From NCBI GenBank assembly GCA_016788905.1, contig JAEURZ010000024.1, forward strand, positions 1-42,823: a stretch of 42,823 bases of DNA, in the 5' to 3' direction. The notes beneath the pieces were generated by a model. The model was not told where the DNA came from, ran no database searches, and was given only the letters and a program-made list of their open reading frames with translations. This stretch comes from Elusimicrobiota bacterium (lineage in GTDB: Bacteria > Elusimicrobiota > Elusimicrobia > FEN-1173). Below are positions 15,738-24,245 of this stretch, piece by piece (within the stretch, counting starts at the first letter, position 1; every line of letters begins with the position of its first letter). Made by a program: the position numbers and the translations under genes.

Positions 15738-16409
15738 ATGATCGGACATGTGACCCAATGGATTTTGGAAGCCCTCCGTACGAACGGCGGGTGGAGCGTT
15801 TTTGTGGGAGTTCTCATCGAGCAGGTGATCGTGCCTATTCCGTCCCCCGCGATCATTATGGGCGCCGGGTTCATTTTGATCCCCGCGGAGGCCTCTTGGG
15901 CGGCGGCGTTTTTAAAGGCGTCGCTTGAAATCGTTCTTCCCGGGGTGGTGGCCTCGACCATTGGGGCCATCGGTATGTATTATCTCGGCCACTACGGGGG
16001 CAAGGTCTTTGTGGATAAGTTTCAGAAGTTCCTGGGGTTTCAATGGTCGGATGTGGAAGACATCGGTCGCCACTTCTCGCGCCGGGGAGAAGAAATCTCC
16101 CTTTTCTTTTTGCGGGCGGTACCTGTTGTGCCTTTGTCCCTCATCTCGATGGCGGGCGGAATTTTAAAAATCCCGCTGGGTCTCTTCATCGTTTGGTCTG
16201 TTTTAGGGACCATTGTGCGCTGTTATCTGTTGTCTTTTTTGGGATGGCAGATGGGGGGGAAAGCGTTGGAGTTGGCTCACGGGGTGGACCGTTTTGAAAG
16301 TCTGATTTCCATCGTGATTGCGGGAAGCGTGGTGGGGGGGATCCTTTACATTCGCCGCCGGGTGAGAAAGGGTTTATCGGATCATCAACCCAAGAGCGAT
16401 TCGAAGTAA
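15738..16409 (+). CDS. DedA family membrane protein
   Basis: A 223-residue polytopic membrane protein of the DedA (SNARE-associated/VTT) family, implicated in lipid scrambling and membrane homeostasis. Motifs seen are the N-terminal GVLIEQVIVPIPSPAIIMGA and the central FFLRAVPVVPLSLISMAGGI, the equivalent of the family F-x-x-R-x-x-P motif; several hydrophobic helices follow. The ATG at 15738 puts the start just before the first amphipathic region; an upstream start at 15591 would run through the opposing M48 gene and is rejected. Its 3' end overlaps the converging phosphorylase gene by 25 bases. Confidence 0.9.
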   Translation: MIGHVTQWILEALRTNGGWSVFVGVLIEQVIVPIPSPAIIMGAGFILIPAEASWAAAFLKASLEIVLPGVVASTIGAIGMYYLGHYGGKVFVDKFQKFLGFQWSDVEDIGRHFSRRGEEISLFFLRAVPVVPLSLISMAGGILKIPLGLFIVWSVLGTIVRCYLLSFLGWQMGGKALELAHGVDRFESLISIVIAGSVVGGILYIRRRVRKGLSDHQPKSDSK

Positions 16410-18109
16410 GTTGCCATTTCGCGGGCGGTGCGAGTGACGCTGACCTGCGGTGTGACCGCGAGAGCGGCGCGGATCATGGCGGCCCGGCGGGCCGGATCGC
16501 GATAGGTGGCGCTGAACTGTTTAAGGCCGAGTAAAAATGAGTCGGGGTCCGGTTGGCCGTTGGAATAGCTGACGCCGAACCCATTGGGTTGGCGGCCCGC
16601 GGGAGCGGAACCTTCAATGAAAACGAATTCAGGGACAGCGCCGTCCGGGTTTGCAATAACGGCCGCGCCGTTCATTTGGGCTTTCATAAAGCCAGTGGCC
16701 GAGGCTTCCCGGCCGTCGTCTGAAAGCATGATGGCTCCGTCTGTCCCGTAGAAAAGCCGCGGGGCTTCCCAGATATTAAAGTTGTGCAAGAAGACCACCC
16801 GTTCGCCCAACTCTTCGTCTCGGTTCAGGAATTCCACGAGCCCATAAACCATTTTTTCAGAGACATTGTCCCGCTGATAAATTCGCCCGCCCACAACCAA
16901 AACGACGCCGGTATCCAAAAACTTTTTGCGGCGTACGGGGTCGTGGAACATGCGTTCCAAAATGTCCAACCGTTTGTAACTGGTGATCCGGCGTGTCCAG
17001 AGAGCGATAGGGGCATGGCGCGCTTGTTTGGCCCAATGGGGCCACATCAACGCTCGGCGCCAAAGCCATTCCATGAATTCTTCTTTCAATTTTTCTTTGG
17101 CGGCGATCAAGGCTTCGTCCGACAGGGTCTCACTCTTTGTGAAAATGGGATTTTGCCAATAGGCGACGCTGACGCCATTGGTGACGTGTTGAATCTTCGC
17201 GGCCTGGGGGCGGAGGGAAGGCATGGCGCGCATGACCCGAGCGTGCTTCTCCGCCACGCCGAAAGCCCCGTCCGAAACCGCCACCAGCATTTGGGTGATG
17301 TCGATGCGACCGTCTTTCAGGAAGGGCCCATACAACGCGGGGTTCATGCGCGTCAGATCGAGGGTTTCCTTTGGCCAGATGGGGTGCGCGTATTCCAATG
17401 GGGTGTGATCGTTAAATACGGTGATCGAGGTTTCAAACAGCGGGTCCCCCGCCAGTTCGTCGTTGACCAATTTGGGATGACCAAAAAGCGTTGGGGTTTC
17501 GCTCAAGACGACCACGTCCGGCTTAAATCCAATGGCCTTGGCGACGGCTAAGGCCCCTCGTCCCACCACCCAACTGTGCAGAAGTCTTTGACGTTCCGCC
17601 CAGGCGTTGGTGTCGTTTGTGTTGGCCGGGGCGTCTTCGGAGCAGGGATAAACCACATCGCCTATTTCAGGGCAATCCAAGAAATAGACCACTCCAGTCC
17701 CGTAGGCGGCTTTCCACACCTTGAGCGAAATGGTGCGGCCGTCAAAGAGAGGTAAATCCAGTTTGAACCCAGCGTCCTTCAAAACCTCTCGAAGGTACCG
17801 GCCCGCCGGGATTCGTTCCAAAATCAAATGGTTCCAGTCGTGCCAGGCTTGGCTCCAGACGGTGTTGTAGAGGAGCGAAACCCCCACCACCCGGGCGCCC
17901 AACTCCTCCTGAGCGATGACCCGTTCCCGAAGAAGAGGGCCAATCCCGCCCACAGAGGTGGACATCCCTGCCGCTTGAGCGGCTTCCAGGCCAAAACGTT
18001 TCTCGATGGAAGAGAGAATTTCGGGAGTGAGGGCCATTTCCATGGCCACTTCCAAAATTCGGCGCGGGGGTTGTTCCGCGGGAAGGGGGAGGTCTGTTGG
18101 TGTCTTCAT
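16385..18109 (-). CDS. Short alpha-glucan (glycogen) phosphorylase, GT35 family
   Basis: The 574-residue protein matches the compact alpha-glucan phosphorylase group of GT35, which releases glucose 1-phosphate from alpha-glucans using PLP. Motifs in order: VFNDHTPLEYAHPIWPKE (about 230), the HVTNGVSVAYW block (about 310), ALWTRRITSYKRLDILERM (about 370) and EASATGFMKAQMNG (about 470), whose Lys is the expected PLP site in place of the usual EASGTxxMK. Typical phosphorylases have 700-850 residues; the N-terminal extension and some regulatory segments are missing. A related glucan glycosyltransferase activity is possible. The start follows the divergent fumC promoter region by about 60 bases. 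Confidence 0.8.
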   Translation of the reverse strand: MKTPTDLPLPAEQPPRRILEVAMEMALTPEILSSIEKRFGLEAAQAAGMSTSVGGIGPLLRERVIAQEELGARVVGVSLLYNTVWSQAWHDWNHLILERIPAGRYLREVLKDAGFKLDLPLFDGRTISLKVWKAAYGTGVVYFLDCPEIGDVVYPCSEDAPANTNDTNAWAERQRLLHSWVVGRGALAVAKAIGFKPDVVVLSETPTLFGHPKLVNDELAGDPLFETSITVFNDHTPLEYAHPIWPKETLDLTRMNPALYGPFLKDGRIDITQMLVAVSDGAFGVAEKHARVMRAMPSLRPQAAKIQHVTNGVSVAYWQNPIFTKSETLSDEALIAAKEKLKEEFMEWLWRRALMWPHWAKQARHAPIALWTRRITSYKRLDILERMFHDPVRRKKFLDTGVVLVVGGRIYQRDNVSEKMVYGLVEFLNRDEELGERVVFLHNFNIWEAPRLFYGTDGAIMLSDDGREASATGFMKAQMNGAAVIANPDGAVPEFVFIEGSAPAGRQPNGFGVSYSNGQPDPDSFLLGLKQFSATYRDPARRAAMIRAALAVTPQVSVTRTAREMATYFESLLG

Positions 18110-18168
18110 GAGCGGACTATGATAACAATTTTAGTAGAATATGCCCCATCCTAACTCCGAGGTCCATC

Positions 18169-19581
18169 ATGAATACCCGAACAGAAAAAGATTCGCTTGG
18201 AACGAAAGAAGTTGCCGCTGACGCCTTGTACGGGATTCAAACCCTGCGAGCCGTGGAAAACTTTCCCGTGAGTGGGTGGCGGTTTCCCCGGTCCTTTATT
18301 CGAGCCCTTTCCTTGATTAAAAAATCCGCGGCTCAGGTGAACATGGATCTGGGGATCTTGGATAAAAAAGTCGGGGAAGCCATTCGGGTTTCGGCGGGTG
18401 AAGTGGCTGACGGGAAATGGGACGACCAGTTTCCTGTGGATATTTTTCAAACAGGATCGGGGACGTCCACCAACATGAACGCCAATGAGGTCATTGCCAG
18501 TCGGGCCAATGAACTTTTGGGGAGCCAGCGTGGTGCGAAATCGCCGGTTCACCCCAACGACCATGTGAACCAGGGGCAGTCCTCCAACGACGTGATTCCC
18601 ACGGCAATCCATGTGGCGGCGTTGGAATCTTTGGTAAAAGAGTTGGTGCCGGCTTTAGGCGTTTTGCACGCGGCGCTGGAAGAAAAAGCCGTGGCTTTTG
18701 ACGGAATTCTTAAAATTGGCCGAACGCATCTTCAGGACGCCGTCCCCATGCGGTTGGGGCAGGAATTTGGTGGATACGCCAGTCAAGTGGCGCACAGCGT
18801 TCAGCGGGTCAAAAACTGTATCCCTCATTTGGCCGAATTGGCTCTCGGTGGGACGGCGGTGGGAACGGGATTGAACGCCAACCCCGCTTTCATCGAGGGC
18901 GTTATTAAAAAGTTGGGTGCAGAGACCGGTCTTCCCTTTGTGGGCGCGCCTTCTCGATTTGAAGCGTTGGCGGGGCGTGACGCGTGCGTGGAAACCAGCG
19001 GGGCCTTAAAAACCGTGGCGGTTTCCCTGATGAAGATTTGCAACGACTTGCGTTGGCTTTCCTCGGGGCCCCGGTGTGGTATCGGTGAAATAGAGCTTCC
19101 TTCCTTGCAACCGGGAAGTTCCATTATGCCTGGGAAAGTTAATCCCGTGATCCCTGAAGCGGCGGCCATGGTGTGCGCCCAAGTGATCGGGGCGGACGTG
19201 GCCATCACGGTTGGGGGACAGTCGGGGAACTTTGAGTTGAACGTCATGAAACCCATGATTGCCCACAACCTCCTTTCCTCCATCGCGATTTTGGCAAACG
19301 TCTCCCGCCTCTTGGCGGACCGTTGCGTCAAAGGGATTAAGGCCAACAAGGCCACTGCGGAAGGCTACATCGAGAACAGTTTAGCCATGTGTACGGCCTT
19401 GGCCCCGAAAATCGGGTATGACAAGGCCGCCGAGATCGCCAAGGAAGCTTACGCCACAGGGAAAACAGTCCGACAGGTCACCTTGGACAAGAAGATCCTC
19501 TCCGAAAAAGAGTTGGAGATCCTCTTAAACCCCCGGGCCATGACCGAGCCGGGGAGCGAGGAAATGGTTGGAGGACGCTAG
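18169..19581 (+). CDS. fumC: Class II fumarate hydratase
   Basis: FumC catalyses fumarate + water to malate in the TCA cycle. The 470-residue protein carries the superfamily signature GSSIMPGKVNP near residue 320, the TGSGTSTNMNANEV block (about 100), HPNDHVNQGQSSNDVIPTA (about 127) with the substrate-binding residues, and the GRTHLQDAVPM block (about 187). The N-terminus TRTEKDSLGTKEV matches FumC rather than aspartase or argininosuccinate lyase, although aspartase is a near relative. The ATG at 18169 is preceded by only a weak ribosome site; TAGAAT at about 18134-18139 may be the promoter -10. Confidence 0.94.
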   Translation: MNTRTEKDSLGTKEVAADALYGIQTLRAVENFPVSGWRFPRSFIRALSLIKKSAAQVNMDLGILDKKVGEAIRVSAGEVADGKWDDQFPVDIFQTGSGTSTNMNANEVIASRANELLGSQRGAKSPVHPNDHVNQGQSSNDVIPTAIHVAALESLVKELVPALGVLHAALEEKAVAFDGILKIGRTHLQDAVPMRLGQEFGGYASQVAHSVQRVKNCIPHLAELALGGTAVGTGLNANPAFIEGVIKKLGAETGLPFVGAPSRFEALAGRDACVETSGALKTVAVSLMKICNDLRWLSSGPRCGIGEIELPSLQPGSSIMPGKVNPVIPEAAAMVCAQVIGADVAITVGGQSGNFELNVMKPMIAHNLLSSIAILANVSRLLADRCVKGIKANKATAEGYIENSLAMCTALAPKIGYDKAAEIAKEAYATGKTVRQVTLDKKILSEKELEILLNPRAMTEPGSEEMVGGR

Positions 19582-19723
19582 TCCGGAGACCGAGACCGAG
19601 CCGGGAATGTCGTCGGATGGATCGGGTGGGTCACTTCATAGAACAACGGGTGGCATTTTATAGAATTTGAATTGCGGGTGAAGACCCCTTGATCGGGGAA
19701 ATTAAAGTGTTAGGAGTTGGACT

Positions 19724-20203
19724 ATGGCTGGAGAAACCTTTTTATCGCGGCAGGGGTATGAAAAACTTCGAGATGATTTGGCTCGTTTGAAAGAGCGGCG
19801 GGGGGAATTGAGCGGCGAAATTGGGGAAGCTCGGGAAAAGGGTGATCTCAAAGAGAACGCAGAATACCACGCCGCCAAGGAAGAACAGGCCAAGGTCCAA
19901 CGGCGGATCAACGAGGTGGAAGAGAAACTGCGGTCCGCGCAAATTATTGATGAGTCTAACGTTGCGGAGGGCGAAATTCGAATTGGCGCCACCGCCCATT
20001 TAAAGGAAGTGAAGTCCGGTGAATCCCTGGAATACACCCTGGTGGACGCGGCGGAAGCTGATTTTTCAAAGGGATGGATTTCCGTTCAGTCGCCCGTGGC
20101 TCAGGCGCTGTTGGGTCACAAGGAAGGGGAACAGGTGACCGTCAATCTTCCAGCGGGGCCCGTCCTTTATCATGTCACGAAAGTTTCCCGTTCACTGACC
20201 TGA
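19724..20203 (+). CDS. greA: Transcription elongation factor GreA
   Basis: GreA binds the RNA polymerase secondary channel and stimulates cleavage of backtracked RNA. The 159-residue protein has the N-terminal coiled coil (residues about 12-75) with the tip acidic residues in EAREKGDLKENAEYHAAKEE, and the C-terminal FKBP-like domain ending in GPVLYHVTKV. The ribosome site is AGGAG 8-9 bases before the ATG. A short CCCC/GGGG hairpin lies in the leader at about 19685-19700. Confidence 0.96.
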   Translation: MAGETFLSRQGYEKLRDDLARLKERRGELSGEIGEAREKGDLKENAEYHAAKEEQAKVQRRINEVEEKLRSAQIIDESNVAEGEIRIGATAHLKEVKSGESLEYTLVDAAEADFSKGWISVQSPVAQALLGHKEGEQVTVNLPAGPVLYHVTKVSRSLT

Positions 20204-20278
20204 TCCGACTTATTTCTTGTTTCATCCCTCCGCAAAATTCCGATCCGTTTATCGTTGGGAAACCCCACCCTCTCCCCG

Positions 20279-20304
20279 ACCCTCTCCCGCTCGCGGGAGA
20301 GGGT
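20279..20304. terminator. Strong GC-rich hairpin between convergent greA and the AsmA gene
   Basis: ACCCTCTCCCG at 20279-20289 pairs perfectly with CGGGAGAGGGT at 20294-20304 around a 4-base loop. It lies between two convergent genes and could terminate transcription from both sides. The CCCTCTCCC / GGGAGAGGG sequence is also a widespread bacterial REP-type repeat, so it may instead be an intergenic repeat; there is no clear U-tract. Confidence 0.6.
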
Positions 20305-20330
20305 GAAATGTTTTGACCTGAGTCGTTTCC

Positions 20331-23003
20331 TTATTGCTTTCTGAACAGTTTTTCCAAGGCGCGGGTTCCTAAGTCTTCCAACGTTTCTATGGGGGTGGGG
20401 GAAGTCGTCGGGGTGGGAGTCGCGTTTCCTTGTGTCGAAGAGCTGGAGTGGTCTGGTTTTCCCTTCCAACCGCCGAGCGTCTTTTTAAAGATATCTTTCG
20501 CGGCGCGACGAATAACGTCCGCTTTGTTGACCTTGACCTGGGGGTTCCCCAGTGGGCCTTCCAGGTGGGCTTCTATGGTGGGCCGACCATCTTCCGCTGT
20601 TAACCAATTTCCCACACTGCCCCGCACTGAGCCGGGGGGCAATTTCAACATCAAATTCAGGTTTGAATCCATGTCGCCCAAACGAACCCGTCCGTTTGCG
20701 AAAAAATCTGTTTGATCGCTGTCGAGGGTGAAGTGTTGGATGGTGGCTACCCCCTGGGTGACCTGGAAGCGGCCGGACAATTGTTTGTAGGTGATGTCCG
20801 ACCCTTCTCGCCCCATGAGTTTATTTATTTTCTTTGCGACCGGGATATCTTTGATTTCGCCGGTGGCGGCGGTCACGGTGGCGGTCCCCGAAAGGACCGA
20901 AAGGTCGGGACCCATCTCGCGGAGGCTCCAATTGAAATGAAAGTTTCTCCCCACGTAATGGGGGTGAGTGATTTCTCCAATGCGGAAGACCCCCATGATG
21001 TGAGCGATGGGGGCGCGGCCGGGAGCGGTGGCCGGTTTCGTTGGAGAAGACGGATCGGGGGACGGGGTGGCGGAAAAGACCTTAAGAACCTTTTCAACTT
21101 CCAAGCGTGCCCAATCCCCGTCTAAGGCGATGGTGGGTCGGTCGAAATTTTCAATTTGGGCGGAGAGTGTAAAAGGAGAGCCAAACGCTTTCCCCTTTAG
21201 GGATTCGATGCGGGCCCGGTCCGGGGTGAAATGGATTCGCCCGTTAAGATTCATTAAGCCCACGCCAGGTAAGGCCGTTAAAGAGGCATCTGTGAGGTCA
21301 AATCTCCCTTGAATGAGAACGTTCTCTGCGGGGCCCTTGACCGTGGCGTCTAGGGTTGTCTCGCCCCGGAAATGGTAGGGGGCGAGGGCGGGGAGTCTCA
21401 AACTCAACTGGGCCAAATCCTGTTTTCCCTTCAAAGTTAAATCGAGGCGTTTGGTGCCCTTGAGATCGGTGATGCCTCCCCGGATATCCAGAAGGCCAGC
21501 GGAGGTTCGAACCGACGCTGCGGTGAGTTGAACGGCGGCCTGGTTCCGAAGTCGGCCCATGGCGGAGAAAACCAACGTGGAGTCCGCTGGTTTTTTGAAC
21601 GATTCGCTGTAGGCGGCCTCAAGGGTGAGTCCATCCGCCGTGAAGTCAAAAGCCAAATCCGATGGGGTTCCTTGACATTCCGCGACGATACCGAGTGTTC
21701 CATTCAAACGGATATTTTTTGGCCAAGGGCCGCCCGGAGTGATCTCCAGATCGGGTACGCGAAGGTCCACAACCAATCGGGGTTCCCCTGGACCCCGGCT
21801 CTTTGCCGACCCGGTCAGAGTGAAAGGGGTCCCGGCTGGTTTCTCGAGCCACCCATCGTAAAGAAATGTCGCGTCGTTGGCGGTGAGATTCCCCGCAACG
21901 GACCAGTTCCCGCTGGAGGCGGTCGCTGTCCATTCCCCGCCCAGGGGACCGCTTCCCGTGAGAGTGGGAATCCAGGGGGGCCCCTCGAGGCGAAACGATT
22001 TTGGTCGAAGGTTAACTTGATGATGAAATCCGTCCGCTTCAGACCAGCTCCGGGCGGTCACAGATCCATCCAATTCGATGTCTGAACCTTGGGCGTTAAA
22101 AGTTCCCTCAAGATCCAGGGCCGTGGTCGAGGCGTGGACCTTCCAGCGGCCGGAAAGGTGGGTCCCTGTCAGGGCGTCAGGAAAAACCACGAAAGGGGAT
22201 AAAAGATCGGTGGTGAGCCGGTCAAGGTTTAGCGTCACGGCGGCATGGGGTAAGGGGAATGGGGATAAAACACCGTTCAGTTCCAGGGAAGTGGTCCCAA
22301 GTCCCCAACGTAAATTTTCCAGTTGGATGGCGCGGTCTCCCCAGGGGGAGAGGCGTGCCTGTAAACCCAAGGGACCTTTCCACGTGGCGGTGCCGAGATG
22401 GATCTCCAGGTTTCCTTGGGCGTTTATGCTGAAAGGGTTGGTCAGGGAAAATCCCGAAACGCGAAAGTTGAGGGCGCGGAGTCCGACCTCCATGTTCAAC
22501 GTGTCATCCCGGAACGTTAGTTCTCCTTCGGTCAGGGTGGCGTTGGAAATGAGGAACGTATTTAGGTTTGGCCCTTCCCCCTTTGGGGGCTCGGAGGAGG
22601 GGGGAGGCGGTTGGGTCAGATCCGAAAAATTGAAAACTCCCTCTGCGGATCGCTTCAGGTGGATTTGGGGTCTCTCTAAATCGATGGATCGAATGATGAT
22701 TTGGCGGGACAGCAAGGGCAGGAGGCGGAGAAAAACCCTTACCCTCTCCACGGCAATGAACGTCCCTTTCGAAAAATCAGGAGGTTCGGAAATGGTCACG
22801 CCCGTTAACTCGAGTCCGTGAAGGAGGCTGAGCCGGGCGTTGGTCATTTTAACCTGTCGGCCCAACTTTTCTCCCAGCGTATCGGCCGCTATTTGACGGA
22901 GGCGTTCCGGGGGGTATTGGGCTTTAAGCCAGAACCCGGCTCCCACAAGGACAGCGAGGGTCAATAAAAGGAGAACCAGCAGGATTTTAAAGAAGCGTTT
23001 CAT
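20331..23003 (-). CDS. AsmA family envelope protein
   Basis: A large (890-residue) protein anchored by one N-terminal transmembrane helix (ILLVLLLLTLAVLVGAGFWL). The N-terminal domain matches AsmA: LGRQVKMTNARLSLLHGLELTGVTI, then a segment giving SRQIIIRSIDLERPQIHLKR. The rest is repetitive beta structure expected of the bridge-like AsmA/TamB superfamily, whose members act in outer-membrane lipid transport and assembly. The C-terminus (after about 800) is polar and rich in Ser, Thr and Pro, then ends in a short helix. It overlaps the upstream lipoprotein gene by ATGA, so the pair is co-translated. Confidence 0.88.
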   Translation of the reverse strand: MKRFFKILLVLLLLTLAVLVGAGFWLKAQYPPERLRQIAADTLGEKLGRQVKMTNARLSLLHGLELTGVTISEPPDFSKGTFIAVERVRVFLRLLPLLSRQIIIRSIDLERPQIHLKRSAEGVFNFSDLTQPPPPSSEPPKGEGPNLNTFLISNATLTEGELTFRDDTLNMEVGLRALNFRVSGFSLTNPFSINAQGNLEIHLGTATWKGPLGLQARLSPWGDRAIQLENLRWGLGTTSLELNGVLSPFPLPHAAVTLNLDRLTTDLLSPFVVFPDALTGTHLSGRWKVHASTTALDLEGTFNAQGSDIELDGSVTARSWSEADGFHHQVNLRPKSFRLEGPPWIPTLTGSGPLGGEWTATASSGNWSVAGNLTANDATFLYDGWLEKPAGTPFTLTGSAKSRGPGEPRLVVDLRVPDLEITPGGPWPKNIRLNGTLGIVAECQGTPSDLAFDFTADGLTLEAAYSESFKKPADSTLVFSAMGRLRNQAAVQLTAASVRTSAGLLDIRGGITDLKGTKRLDLTLKGKQDLAQLSLRLPALAPYHFRGETTLDATVKGPAENVLIQGRFDLTDASLTALPGVGLMNLNGRIHFTPDRARIESLKGKAFGSPFTLSAQIENFDRPTIALDGDWARLEVEKVLKVFSATPSPDPSSPTKPATAPGRAPIAHIMGVFRIGEITHPHYVGRNFHFNWSLREMGPDLSVLSGTATVTAATGEIKDIPVAKKINKLMGREGSDITYKQLSGRFQVTQGVATIQHFTLDSDQTDFFANGRVRLGDMDSNLNLMLKLPPGSVRGSVGNWLTAEDGRPTIEAHLEGPLGNPQVKVNKADVIRRAAKDIFKKTLGGWKGKPDHSSSSTQGNATPTPTTSPTPIETLEDLGTRALEKLFRKQ

Positions 23004-23395
23004 TTATTGTTCGTCCCATACCGCTGTTCTATTTCTCTTAAAAAACGAGTGAGCTCCGAAAGGGTTTCGTGGAAATCGGCCTGGGCTTGGGGTTGATCGT
23101 GGACATCCACGCTATTGAGGGCATCGAGTTTTAAACGTGCCGCGGTCAAACGTTCCTGAACCCCGTCCCAATCGGCTTCGGCCTTAAACCGGCTGTGGGC
23201 GGGGGCGGATTCAAGTCGTTGTTTAAATCGGTTCACATCGTTTTGGCGGGCGTGAAGTTTGAGGCGGAGAACGTCCAGGGATTCGAGGCCATCGGTGCGG
23301 ACGGAATGATCGCCCTGTGGGCCGCAGGCGGTCAGTGAAAAAAAAAGACAGGCCATCGGAGCGAATCGTATTTTCACGGTCCTTGATTTTAGCAT
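23000..23395 (-). CDS. Small lipoprotein, partner of the AsmA gene
   Basis: No family recognised. This protein of up to 131 residues has a signal peptide ending in the lipobox SLTACG, then a charged, probably helical region of about 105 residues (coiled-coil-like, rich in Arg, Leu, Glu, Gln). A GTG at 23377 would also fit; the ATG at 23395 has AAGG five bases upstream. The ATGA overlap with the AsmA gene suggests a joint envelope function. Confidence 0.7.
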   Translation of the reverse strand: MLKSRTVKIRFAPMACLFFSLTACGPQGDHSVRTDGLESLDVLRLKLHARQNDVNRFKQRLESAPAHSRFKAEADWDGVQERLTAARLKLDALNSVDVHDQPQAQADFHETLSELTRFLREIEQRYGTNNK

Positions 23396-23401
23396 TTGGC
23401 C

Positions 23402-23430
23402 TTGACTTGGTAACTATACAAATGTATCGT
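23402..23430 (+). promoter_or_regulatory. Promoter with embedded TACA-N2-TGTA dyad
   Basis: TTGACT (23402-23407), a 17-base spacer and TATCGT (23425-23430) form a sigma-70-type promoter. ATACA-AA-TGTAT at 23416-23427 is a perfect dyad overlapping the -10 box. TACAnnTGTA is the core of sites bound by BlaI/MecI/CopY-type repressors; no such regulator gene is in view, so its binder is unknown. Confidence 0.5.
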
Positions 23431-23491
23431 ATTTTTGCTTTTCGCCCTTGGGTGATGTACCCCCGGGAGCACGGAAGCGAAAGGGGGATCC

Positions 23492-24184
23492 ATGAGTTGG
23501 TTATCGGATCAAGTGGTACAAGCGGCCCAATCGGTGGAAGCGGCAGGGGGCACGGTTCGGGGGTTTCGACAAATTGTTCGACAACGGTTCGAGGAGTCCC
23601 CTGTGACCGATTGGGAACTTTTGTTTTGGACCCGAGGGATCAAGCGGGGGTTGATTCAATTAAACGGTCATTGGTTTCGGTTGGGGTCAGGTCGCCAATC
23701 TTCGTTCAGTCTGTTTGTGCGGAACGAAACCGGTTTGATGGTCGGTTTGCGGCGGGAGTCCATAACCCAGGCGGCCGTCTACGTTGCCTTAGTGACCCAT
23801 TACGGTTATCACCGCCGTCTGGTGCGATTCGAACTGGATTCCCTGGATGTGGCTCTTCAAGAGATGGATGGGCGCGTCCGTCTTTACGCGGAAACCAAAG
23901 CCTCCGATCGCACCTTAGAACGATTGGTGAGTGAACTCTCTTCAGGGTTTGCGGAGGGGCTTCCCTTTTTAGAATTGGTGGAGGGCCAAAAGCCCCCCGA
24001 CGCCTTTCAAAAGGCCGCCCATATCCTGCGCCATCGACCGACCCTTTTCTGGGCGGTTTCGCCCAACCAACGGTTGGCGTTCACGGTTCACTATCATTCC
24101 GTGGGGTTCCGTTTGGAGGCTGTCCCCGATATCCCCTTCCATGAGCATTCCGATCTTTTTTCCGGAGCGCAAGCCCTCGTGTAG
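23492..24184 (+). CDS. Unknown protein with a possible PD-(D/E)XK nuclease core
   Basis: This 230-residue protein is of unknown function. Residues 90-136 have an acidic/lysine layout of the restriction-endonuclease fold: Glu90 in RRESITQA, Asp119 in DSLDVALQEMDG and E-T-K (Glu134, Lys136) in RLYAETKAS, with hydrophobic strands between. That fold is common in uncharacterised nuclease-like proteins, but the match is from motif reading only. AGGGGG precedes the ATG by four bases, a strong start. It is preceded by a promoter with an operator-like dyad and appears to be a single-gene transcript, which suggests conditional expression. Confidence 0.55.
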   Translation: MSWLSDQVVQAAQSVEAAGGTVRGFRQIVRQRFEESPVTDWELLFWTRGIKRGLIQLNGHWFRLGSGRQSSFSLFVRNETGLMVGLRRESITQAAVYVALVTHYGYHRRLVRFELDSLDVALQEMDGRVRLYAETKASDRTLERLVSELSSGFAEGLPFLELVEGQKPPDAFQKAAHILRHRPTLFWAVSPNQRLAFTVHYHSVGFRLEAVPDIPFHEHSDLFSGAQALV

Positions 24185-24245
24185 TGTTTCCCCAATCGAA
24201 CGGTGGCCAACCGATCATGAAAAAACCGATAACAAGGATTTAAAT

